Positions 32,460 to 45,000 of a stretch of DNA of 64,000 bases are shown piece after piece. Both the position numbers and the translations under genes were made by a program. Numbering within the stretch: the first letter of the stretch is position 1; each line of letters begins with the position of its first letter. Below the pieces are notes generated by a model that saw nothing but the letters and a program-made list of their open reading frames with translations, ran no database searches and was not told the DNA's origin. The DNA comes from Crambe crambe. Lineage: Eukaryota; Porifera; Demospongiae; Poecilosclerida; Crambeidae. The stretch lies in contig OZ004593.1 of the NCBI GenBank assembly GCA_963924555.1, forward strand, positions 2,166,480-2,230,479, read 5' to 3'.

Positions 32460-35400
32460 TTAAGGTGTGCGGTAACATCGCTGAAGTCTTTGTGATGCAG
32501 CTGTAAATGTGTCTGTGAGAGTTTCCATCTCCTCTATGAGCATTATCATCTCCTGCTCGAGTGCTCTTGTCAAATTAAGTTCCCGCTGATACTCCAGGAG
32601 CAGATCTGGGTGTGGGTGGGTGGGGGGATAAATTGAATAAAGGGAACTAGATATCAATGGCCTGATTTAGTTACAGTGGAAAGGACACACTGAAGAGGTC
32701 AAACCTCTACAAAAAGATATACCGTAGTATATACGGTATACGATAGTACATGTATTATCTTATACAAAATAAACCTCCAAAAAGAGGATAATCTCTCTGT
32801 AAAGACTCTCTACAAAGGACAAAAGAATGGGTCCCAAGTGTGTCCATCATCAAAGGTTCCACTCTGTACTCAAATCTTCACTGTTAGCTATTATGATTCT
32901 CTCACTATTGATGTCCATGATGGAGATTCTGGTAGCATTGGCCCCCAGTGCTTGTGCATCGTTATTCAGGTCCAGAGCATCAGTGAACGCAATGCTTGCA
33001 TTAGTGGCTGCTCCATTGGCACTCCTTCCAAGCTCATCCAGATCACGCTGAGCTTGTTCAATATCCTGTGAGAGAGGATGTCAGATATCAATATTATCCA
33101 GATTGAAAAATTTGTTGAAAATGGTTCAGACCACTTCTTATTAAGGCCATTCGTTCCTGGTCAACAAGGTGTAGAGTAGAGTGTAGTTTATGGTGCATAA
33201 TCATGGGCGTAAGAAGCAGGGGACTCAAAATGGATAGTACCTGCACATAGGCATTAGCAATTCAACATCACTGATGGTGCATGTTAACTAACACCTACTA
33301 GCTAAGTACTAACATCACAGAATGGTTATTAAGTACTAGCTCAGCAATTAGCTTGGCTCTGCTAGAAAGTATCTGCTATTAAGTCTTCCTGGACTCTACT
33401 ATGGCACAGAGGAGTTTTCACTCCAATTCAGTTCTCACAGGTATTAACTATCGATTATAAGATTGCATAGCCTCGTTCCCAGGCTTCCTCTCTCACCTCA
33501 CCAAAGAGAAAGGTTGCATACAATAGACCTCAATCACAAGCACTGACGCCACTGAGCCAGTTGATGGTACACTGGTGGTATACAAAAATGGGCGTGGTTA
33601 AGGAAAGTGGGCGTGGTCAGCAAAAACTTTCTGCGCGCAAGCATGTACATCAGCCCCCCACCAGAAAACATCTTCTTACGCCCCTGATAATACTATTGTT
33701 TTGGTCAAACCGGTGTAGCTAAGTATATTATCCTTTACTTGTCTATATTGCCTGGCCTCGGATGCATTTCCCTCGGCTTGGTTCAGCAGGTCACTAGCCC
33801 TGGTCCTGGCACTCACTCCGAGAGCACTGGCCTCTCTGATGATTTCCATCGTGCTGTTGGCTGTTGCATTTACAGCAAGTGTCACCATTTCCAACTGAGA
33901 GGAGATTGAAGCCACCTGAGGGTGATCAATGGTGTAATAAGTCTGGGAAATGTCTTATTTTTCATAGCGTTACCTGGGCAACATCAGACTGTGCCTGGTT
34001 GATCATCTGCATGACCATGAAGAGAGTCTCTTCAACCTGATTTTGGGTGACATTCACACAAGCAATGTCATTCTGGATTGCATCCACCAAGGTTCTTGCC
34101 GACATCACTGCAGCACTGCAAGGAGTTGGTGTATGGGGTTAAATAAAGCAGCCAAGAATTTGTATTAGAGATTATTTCAAATGAAGCTATAAATATATGT
34201 AAAAGGAGGCGTGAAAAGTGAAGGAATTTTCATTAAAAGTGTCAGGTATAGAATATGACATTAATGATCAGATGGTCTCGAGTAGCAGAATTTTGTCTAT
34301 AATGTCATTCACTTTATATATTGCCATCCCTTTCTCATTGGAAAAATAAACCCTATTGGGTGGAGGGGTGGGGTGGGAGGGGAGGGGAAGGGAGGGATGG
34401 GAGGGGGAAGGGAGAGGAAGGGGAAGGAGGAAGGGCTAGGGCTAGGGCTAGGGCTAGCAGTGCATACTTTACACAAGTCGTGAATGATATTAAAGTATGT
34501 ACCTTGCATTTTGGGCTAGTGAGAGAGCCTGATCGACTATCCTCCTTGACTCAGTGACATTTCTCATGATCTCCACGACTTGTTCATCAGGAACGATGTT
34601 GTTGATGATCCTGGCAGCAAGCAGTTGTGCAGACTGCAGCGAAGGCAGCTGGATTGACTGCAAAGATCGAGATATGTTCAGGGCTCGAGTGAGATTGGCA
34701 CTGATGGCCATTATGTCACTCAAGGTGGCTGTGATGTTCTGGAGGGTGCTATTGGCCTCTGGAATGGCTAACCGGACAGCATCCTGAGAGAAGGTGTATG
34801 CAGTAAACATATAAAATGTTTGCGTCACATTAAGAATGTGATAGGGGTTCAAATTCTGAAATTTTTGTGTCGGTAAAATAATTGTGATAAAATAATAAGC
34901 TATTAGGTGAGGGGAGGGCAAAGGAGAGGGGGGGGGGGGGGGGGGGTGTTGAGGATAGCAAAAGAAGGGCAGGAGTCTCTAGTATAGCTAATGAAAACTT
35001 AACCACTAAAATGCTACACGTACACTGTACAAATATGATCAACTGATGTGGTTATCTTACCATGAGAGTCCTTGCTCCAGTCTCAGCCTCTTGCACTACC
35101 ATTTCAAGGGTCTGTATTGAAACATTCAGTGCCTGTACGAGTGAGAGAAGATTGTCCACAGCATTCTGTCTCATCTGAACCTCAGAGGAGAGTGAACTCA
35201 AGTTACCGCTGGCTGAACGAATGTTAGAAGAAGCACTGGAAACTCGCTCAGTCAGACGAACAAACCGTCCAGTGAGGGCGTTTGCCTGCATATCCAATCT
35301 CGTCAGATTCTCTCTAAGCTGCATATACGTGGAGTTGATGTCGTTGATTATGACACGTATTGGTTCAAGAGTGTCTGCTACTTGTGTAAAATTCATCAAG

Positions 35401-36343
35401 ATTCCCATAGCTGTGACATTCAGTGTCTCAATGGCACTCCAGTTCGTGTTGATGGTGTCTTGATCCACGAGAAACTGAGCGAAGGACTGATTTGCTTGCA
35501 GAGTGATCTGTGTTAGAGTTGTGTTCACCGATCTCAAACGTCTCCCCAGCTCCATCACATCAGTCATGTTAACCGTGCCGTCAAATTGGGAGGCAATGTC
35601 TAGGATACGTTGGGCTTTATCCAAGTCACTCTGGATGGTAACCACTTGTTGGTTTAGACCAATAAAGCTTGTGTTGATCTGTGAGAAAACAGAGAATATT
35701 CTTTGACTTCAGCTATGTACCATTTTTTCTGATTCAGAAATCACTTACGCTGTTTAGAGTTCTTTCCAGTTCTGTTACATTGCTTTGCTCCAGTGTAATG
35801 GAGTCAAGTGTGCCATTGATTCTTGTCAACTGGTTCACAAGGCTGGATATCTGTGCATTCAGGCTCTCCAGAGTGTGGCCATTGTAGAATGTGGTTAGCA
35901 ATAGGCTGGTGTTAGATTCCAGATCCCTGACTCTGGAACTGAAGTTGCCAATGATGTAGACCCATTGGGAGTAGCAGTCATGGCAACGCTCACAGTCTGG
36001 GACTTGACCTGTACATTAATAAAGGGGTTCCTAAATTTATTTAATTTTTTTTTTTTTTTTTTTTTTGCACTGACCAGTGAACCCAAATGCACAGTCATCA
36101 CATTTTAGTCCAACAGCACCAACTTGACACTCACATGCACCAGTTTCCGCATGGCATGAGTCAGACATTGACAAATTGCTGCATCCACAAGCTGCATAAA
36201 CAAACAAACAAACAAACAAACAAACAAACAAAAAATGATCCTCTGAATATAGGCAAAGGAAACAAGGGGCCATGGCTTCCCCAGGCATCTAGATAATGAC
36301 AACGTATTATGGGCCTCCCAAATGCAAAAGATAATCAATGTTT

Positions 36344-36377
<34 letters not shown>

Positions 36378-38988
36378 CTCTTCCTCCACCTATGTAGCTA
36401 TGTCCCTCTCTCCTTTGATTCAGTATATACCTTGACAGCCAACTCCAGCAGTCAAGTTGAAGTAGCCAGGAGTACACATGCGACAGTTATTGTCTGTAGG
36501 TGACCCCACATTCGGCAGACATGAACAATCACCAGATTCCTATGTACAACATAGAGAACAGCAGAACAGTGATGATAAAGTCGCTAGCTTCTTGTCAAAA
36601 AGAATATTCATGCAATCATTAATAAATGTTATGCCGTTTACTTAGTACCCACGAAACCTTCTGTGCATACATTACCATAAAATTATCACTATGTAGATAT
36701 GGTAGCACTCTATTATTTCCCACTTGATATTTGAACTTACGAGTTTCCCTCCTACCTGATTGCAAATGGAGTTTTCTGCTCCCACTGTGTCACAGGTGCA
36801 CTCAATACAGCCCACACCAGTGGTGATGTTGAAGAAGCCTGGTCTGCAGCTGTCGCATCTTGCTCCCATCACATTGGGTAGGCAATTGCAGGTCCCAAAC
36901 AGCGGGTCACAGTAAGTGACCGTCCCTCGAGCGTCACATGGGCAGGCTATGGGTAGGTAAGTTACAAAGGATAAAGAAAGCAACAAAGGATGCTCTTTTG
37001 GGCCCCTTTCTAACCTCCAAGAAAGGACAACCTCTCTACAAAGGACAGAGTGGCTGATCTCAAAGTGTCCTTTACGTTCCACTTTAATTGAAGCTGAGAT
37101 GTGGATAGGTACTGTTTATTCAGCCACAGTAAGCAGAAGACATAATGAATAGCTAGCAAGTCCCTTGTACTGTGCTAAGATGCTATAACTGATTACTTAC
37201 GCTGACATGGAATGCCTGTCCCAGGATCACCGAAGAAGCCATTCTGGCAGATTTCACACTCGAACCCTACAGTGTTATTTTGACAGTTCATGCACTGGCC
37301 TGTGGACATGTCACACGTGGGACCCAGAGCAGGATCAATGTTGCCATTGCACTCACACGTGGTACAGCGACCAATCTGGAGATACAAATATACATACGGT
37401 TCAAGAAGATATAATGTGCTTCAAACACTAACAGGATGAACATAAATTTCATTATGGTAATTTGTTATTATTTTTGTTGTCATGGTTACAAAACAATTAT
37501 ATTATTATCAGTGCTGTATCCATCTATACATAATGTCTGGGTTTTTTATTTTTGTTTTTGTTTGTTGTTTTTGTTGTTGTTGTTGTTGTTGTTTTGGCTT
37601 CTTTTTTTTTTTCCAATCAGTTCCTCAATATTATAATGCTGTGTGAATGAGGGAATTGATGCATCTGGATGATAATACTACATGCTGTTGAGTATTGATT
37701 GAATTATGTACAACTCACCATAGGGTTACCAAAGAAACCGTCCATACAAATCTCACAGTTTCTCCCAGTGTAGCCTGGGGCACAGTTATCACAGGTGGAC
37801 TGACTGTCTGTCAGATTGAGGGAACACGTTGGACTGAAACTGTTGCCCGCAAGGGGGCAATTGCAGGGCATACAGGGTATCCCTCTAGTTGGATCTCCAT
37901 AGAAGCCATCGATACACCTCTCACAGTTGCTTCCAGTGGTATTCCCACTGCAATTCAGACATGTTCCTGTCACCAGATCACAATCGAGAGTTTGGCCATT
38001 GCAGTTACACTGCAGGCATGGATCCATGACCAGCCCTGAAGGTCTGAAATAGCCTCGGGCACAAGACTGGCATGAGAGACCTCGATAGGGAGCAGGACAG
38101 GAGCAATCCTCGACAGGGTAAGTGGAGGGGAGGGATATGGAGGAGTTGGTGATGGAGGGGGGAAGTGTGACGTCAGAGGGAGAGGAGAGATAGGTAAGAG
38201 TCACTACCCTCAAATAGTTGAATTCAATGAAGTCCTATGTATGAAGTTTATAGAGAAAGAAGAAGGAGAGTAGTGACAAGTCATAGATAGCAAGGGAACG
38301 TGCCTAATCATTTTTATTATGGGGAAGCCCCTGACCAAATTATCCCTACTATAATGTATACTGTATATTCCTAGGTAGAATTCGAATATCCCAATTCTTC
38401 ATACTTTAGCTCCCCATAACTCATGTTGGATTCTACCACATTAGAATGGAGAGAAATAGGTTATGACTACACATAAAAAATGCATACCCCAGTGAAGTCA
38501 GCAGTGAAGCTGATCTCAGTTATGTTGGTCAAGAAGGAGAGGAAATCCAAGAGAGAAGGGTTACCTCCGGTCGAGTTCTCGTAGTTCCAATTGGTCTCAA
38601 CAAAAGATATCTACAAGACAAAGTCATAGTAGCTAGTTCAAGGTTCAAGGTTCAAGGTTCATGATGGATGCTCCTACGTACGTATGATTGTGGATTGATT
38701 ATAATGCAAGGCTTTCAACAGGAAAAATCTTAGAGATAGAGTAAAAATTAACTTACAGTGAGTGAGAGAAAAGTTGCGCCCTGTAGTCCATTGCTAGCAG
38801 TTTCAATGTAGGGAAATCCCACGAGATTCGTGTTAGACCGAGAACTATTCAACCTGAGAGAGAGAAATCAAGGCAAAGTACATCAGTTACGTAGCTATAA
38901 ATTGCACCATTTGGACGAAAGGGAATGCAGTCAAAACAGTTTTTACATCAATAAAACAACAACAATGATAACAACAACAACAACAATC

Positions 38989-39029
<41 letters not shown>

Positions 39030-42000
39030 AAACCTTATCAGTATGATATTCCTTTTGATTGTTGCATTATTGACGACAGCTATGGAGGCAGTGAAGTTCA
39101 ATCCGTAAGCACCGAGCCTGTTCCCAAGAAACTCATCAGGCACAACAACCATGGGCCTCATATTGACAGTCAGAATGTACCCAAGTCCATTAATATCACT
39201 GCAGGATAATGGTGAAAACAGAGTAGGCTTGAAACATCTTCAATATGCAGTGCTCTAAAGAACAGCTTGAAATCAATAATCCTATCTATGGTCTTATGTT
39301 ATAACATACGTAGTATCATAACATGGTATAACATAGCATAACATGGCATAACATGGTATAACATGATATAACAAATATATGTCTGTACATATTATACTGT
39401 ATAATGTACGTACTTTGGTCCAAATAATGATGCATCGTGTCCTCCAGAAGTGACTATCCTCCAGCCATTACTGCAGCTAGTGGGATCAGCGGAACACAGC
39501 TGAGAGAGGTTGAAGTGCACAGCCTGCAACTGAGACTCCTGAGCAGCTAGGGAACAGGTTGTGCTCCTTCCAGAACAGATACACCTACAAGACAAGGGAA
39601 GATGAGCAGAATTTGAGGTAAGGACTGGTGCATTTTAAGCTCAGAGGGAGTTGGAAATCTATTATGTATCTTTTGTTACTTCTATATTCTAGCTCTCCAC
39701 AACTCATGGATTTGAAGCTGATATTTGGCGTGGAGATATTATTACCTAGCACAGATCTCCCTGCTAGTTCCTCCAGTGTTGAAGAACCCACTGGAACACT
39801 CATCGCAGCGTAATCCAGTCAAATTCCGTGTACACTCGCACTGTCCTGTGACACCATCACATTCAGCATTCACACTCCCAACAGCACTGCAGTTACAGGC
39901 CTGGCAACCTTCAACTGTCAAGTTGAAGGACTCTGGGGCACAGGCATTGCAAGTGCGTCCTGTTACTCTTCTAGGACACAGACATTCTCCCGATGTGATG
40001 TTACAGGATAAAGAACTGGAGAATTCAGAGCAGTTGCAGACTGAGCACCCATTGGAGGTGAAGTTGAAGAAGTTGGGAAGGCAGGCATTGCAGGTTCTTC
40101 CATCTACTCCTGGTCGACAGGCACACTGGCCAGAGTCCATACATATGGGGGAGGGCGATCCAACTGAGTCACACTGGCAGGCTGCATGAAGAGGATAAAA
40201 ATATAATAGCTAAATCAGTCTGATGTGAAAGCACATGAAATGGAAGTCTAAATAGTATTACCCAATTCAAACTTTAATGTTAATGATGTCAATTTATCAA
40301 TTTTCAGGAGAAAAAAACTAGAGGGATCAAAAAAAGGCTAATTTTATAGCTACCAAATGGTTCATACGTATCTTAATTGTGCTGGTGTACCTTGGCAACC
40401 ACTGGATGAGAAGCCAAAGAAGCCATTGAGACATGTGTCACATCGACGTCCAGTCACCCCAGGTTTGCAAGGACCACACCCACCACCAAAGGCCGTGCAG
40501 GTGCGGTTAATGTCCAGAGTCCCAACAGGATCACAATCACAAGCTGAAGTAGAGAGTTCAAAGTACAATCACTATAATATGTATTATAGAGGGCTTAAAA
40601 AAACAACCTTGCAGAGGGTTGTCTCCTTGGAACTCAGTGGAGAGTGTGAAGGTCAAGTCCTCGCACTCGATTCGACCAACGGCATTGGTGGCAGCAGATC
40701 GAGGGAGACAGGAATCCACCAGTTGTTGCATTGGCTGACCAGTGATGGAGGCATAGTAGGCACTGGTCACCGTCACATCAGGAAACAGGACAACCTTAAA
40801 CATGACAATGGTCATAATTATATTCATTAAGTTATGTTGGGGAAAAAAGGCCCAAACTATAATTCTAGGGAGAGAGAACTCCACCTCACCCCTACCTATG
40901 CATGTAGCTACATACATATGTATGAATTCATACCATGGCACAGAAAAAAAAGACTTACAGAGTCTAACAGGAGTTGAATAGATGAGGAAGAGTGGCTGAT
41001 CAGCAACAGGTATTGAGTGGATCTCATCAAGCAGACTGAATCTATCATGTAGTAGCCCTGACTGTACTGGACCGAGGAGAGCTGTCTGGTGTAAGAGAGG
41101 GTGTCATTGGTGGGAGGTGAGCCAGTGGAGCAGTTCAGGCTAGTGGAGACTGGATCGAGGCTTGAGAGCAAAAACGAAGCAGAGACAGGACTTGTCTGAA
41201 AAAAAGGATAAAAAGAAACTTATTAGCTATGAAAATAATGGCCAGTACATAATTGCAGGAGCAAGATTGCATTACTTTTACTTTCATTGAAGCTTACCAT
41301 TGTTGAACTGAGCCTGACGATGATCTCATACTGTGAATCTTGTGGTGGAGAAAAGATGAACATTGTGCTGATCTCAGCAGGAACTGAGATAAACCCTCGT
41401 CCCGTGAAGGTTCCATATTGCCCAAAATTCAGTGGCTGAATCAACCCAGCTTCCTGTTAAATACAATGAGCAATCAAATCTTACAGATAATATTACACGG
41501 TATTTCAATTATTTTTGGGCTCCGCAATCTCCAGTGTATAATGGCTAGTTTTGATTTTTTTTTTCAACTTACTGATGGAAATGGAGTGTCTTCGGCCTCA
41601 AAGATGAATGAATCTAGAGTCACAAAGTAGTATCCAGGCTGAGGTATGCTGCAAAGGGTTCCTGTGATGTTGGGTTTGCACGGACACTGGCCGACGGGAG
41701 GGTCCTGGTTGCAGAGTTGACTGACGGACCCTCCGATGTTACAGTCACATCTCCGACAACCAGAGCCAAGGTCATAGCTGCCAGGCTGGAGGTGAGAAAG
41801 TACTGCATAATTTAGTGTTTACTTCAGATTTCACTAATATCATTCTCATTAATGTGTATTAAATCATCTCTAAAAGAAGGGCATCTCTTTGAGTGACACT
41901 TCTGTCCATAAGTATGTCATGAGAGGTACTAGCTACTCACAAGCAACTGTCATTATGTAAGCAAAGTATGTACCTGGCAGAGGTTACACCGAGTTCCTTC

Positions 42001-45000
42001 TGCTGTGTCACGGCAAAAACATTCTCCTGTTGTCCTATTGCACCGAGGAAGCCCCTGCTCATTGAGTAAGCTTCCAAATTGATTGCAGTCACACACTGAG
42101 GAAAGAAAAAATTATTGTCTGGGAATTTACAACAGTGGTGATAGGGATAACTCTGGGCCTGATATAATTAAAGGGGCATCCTTACTAATCATGATAATTA
42201 AAGGGGCATCCTCATTAAACATGATAATTAAAGGGGCATCCTCACTAATCATGATAATTAAAGGGGCATCCTCACTAATCATGATAATTAAAGGGGCATC
42301 CTCACTAATCATGATAATTAAAGGGGCATCCTCACTAATCATGATAATTAAAGGGGTATCCTTACTAATAGGTGACGCTCTACTCACATTGACAACCATT
42401 TGGATCACTGGAGGAGAGGTTGAAGTAGCCATCTTGGCACTGAGAGCATTGTAGACTCTCCACATTCGGCTTGCAGTTGCACTGTCCTGCACTATTGCAT
42501 GCTCCACTGTCCGTTATACCATCAGGATTGCATTCACAAGCTGCATAACAGAGAGAAAGCACTCATGATTGACAATGGCTACCGTATCAACAGTTTTAAA
42601 GATGTGTGGGTCAGGATGGCTGAGTGGTCTAAGGTGCTACGTTCAGGTCGTAGTGTGGGTCAGGATGGCTGAGTGGTCTAAGGTGCTACGTTCAGGTCGT
42701 AGTCTACGAAAGTAGGCGTGGGTTCGAATCCCACTTCCGACACTTTTTTTTTTTCACTCCAATACTGTCCCACTTCTGACACCTTTTTCCCACTCAAATG
42801 TTTGGTCAATACTCTTGTTCGAAATTCTGACACCTTTTCGCTTGGTCAATACTCATAGTATGTGTGGGTTTGAATCCCATTTCTGACACCTTTTTCCCCC
42901 CTCAATACTCTTCTGTGTAATCCACTCCTCCTTTGTCTCTACCTAGCTAGTACGTAGCTATGTTAATGTCAGCTAGTGTTACAATAATGTCTGGAAGGAC
43001 AATACTCGATGACCGGTAATCCTGTAACTATTTTTACCTGTACAAATGTTTGGGTCGTTAAGTAGCAGCTGAGCATCCTGGTAAAAACCTATCCTACACT
43101 GCCCGCACTGGTTTCCAGTAGTGTTATCAGAGCAGTTGATGCAGACGGAAGTGGACAGTCCTTCATTGAACTCGCAGTCCACCGCATGCTCATTGCACAT
43201 GCAAGCTGCAGAGTGAGACAAAACACAAAATCAATTATCCCCAGGTAGAAATCTAAAATCTGTTCTTTGGCCGCTTCTTCATACTTTCTCATTTCTTGAT
43301 CAGCATTTAATACAATAATTTCTCATATATTATAGTAGTTCTCTGCCAGTTTTTTTAAATGTGAAATTTAATCAAGAGGATTAAGAAAGTTAGAGCAGAT
43401 ATAGCCACTGTAGTGAATGATCAAGGGATCTAGTGAATCCAAATTCTTAGATTAGTAAAATTTAGTGAGAGATAGTCCAACAGGTATTCAATGGGACTAT
43501 TGCTACTCCAATATTTAGTGTCAGATGTGTATCTCTCAAGCAATAGCAACAGTAAAATCTATCTGGTTTTGATGAGCAAACGTGTTTATCAGTATACTAT
43601 TAGTAATCTCTAGGGACACATTACGACATCACTATTACTTCATCACTAAAAAGGGGAGTGTCAGCAGTGATAAACAGGTACTTTCTTGTCATATGAAACT
43701 CACCCTCACAGACGTTGGCTTCTTCAGTGGTTCCTTGGCGGTATGGTGCATTGTTGAAACCTGTCAAGCAGGTTCCACAATCTGGTGGAGCTGTATTATG
43801 CTGACATACACAACCTGTATATACCTGAATTATATTGGGGAGTGGGGGTGAGGGATTAATGTTTGTGAATCTTTAATATTCCAACAGACCTTGTTAACTA
43901 CAATGTCCTCTCCTGGCCTGGGAACACAGGTGTCAGCATGTCCATTACACATGCAGGCTCCTCGCACAATCCACTCCCTCACACCAAAGTACATGAAGCT
44001 AGAGTTGGAGATTCTGACTTCAGGGAAGAGATCACACACCACCACACGGATGTTGGTGATGGTTTGGTAACACGCTGCTTCTTCGTTGTTCAGTGGTATG
44101 TGTTGTGAAGTGGAGAAGGTCATCTGAAACAAAAAGAGAGAGCATAACATAGCTTCTATAGTCTCAGGTAAATGCATAACTCAAGATCTGCCAAAAATTA
44201 TATCCATGTACTACAGGGTTCTCCCCAGGCATCTTAAGGCAATACTATTCTTCCTCTGCAAATAGTAAGTGGTGGCTGGTTTCTACATAACACCAGCTAG
44301 GAGCTATCTTAAAGTCATTGGGTCCCTCCCTTTTTACGGTCTTTTATGGTGATTGCAAAAGAAATTGCATTTTCTTTTACGTAAGTTGGAGCCACACACA
44401 TCCTGATCCAAGCTAGCTAGCTAGCTGTATACCTACCACACATGCATGTGTACAGGTATTTTTATGACTACAATGACGATGATATGTTTTTTTTAAAATT
44501 TAATCCACACATGATTTTAAGCTACATAGCTATGTACATAACTATATATGTAGGCCTGCCACACATGTGGGTTGCAAGTGTATTGCAGAGATATGGACAC
44601 ACACAGCACAGTGACTGGTATTCACAATCTTTTAATACGAGATTCATAATGCTTGTAGCGTGCTATATTTATTCATGAAGCAAGTCACTATTCACGGCCT
44701 CATTTTACCATAATTGAGAACAAAATTTAATTATAATAAGAATTAGTTATGGTGGCAACAATATAATGGTAGATCTAGGATTTGTCATAAGAATGATACA
44801 AAGTGGGAGGAGAGGAAGTGATGATGGCACTTAAAAATTATGAGTAAAAGGTCCCCCATGCTTCACTACAGTACTGACAGTGAGGTAAGGTCATAACTCA
44901 AATTTTGAGTGACTCAAACCCCTCTGTATTTAAAGGTTCAGGAATGAAGAATTTCAAGGTTATAGTCCTCTACACTCAGCTTTTCCAAAGTTGGCTACCC

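Noticed and set aside
34554..35706. Several plus-strand frames across laminin coiled-coil exons
   Set aside because: They are antisense shadows of the laminin exons, which have consistent splice sites and domain homology on the minus strand.
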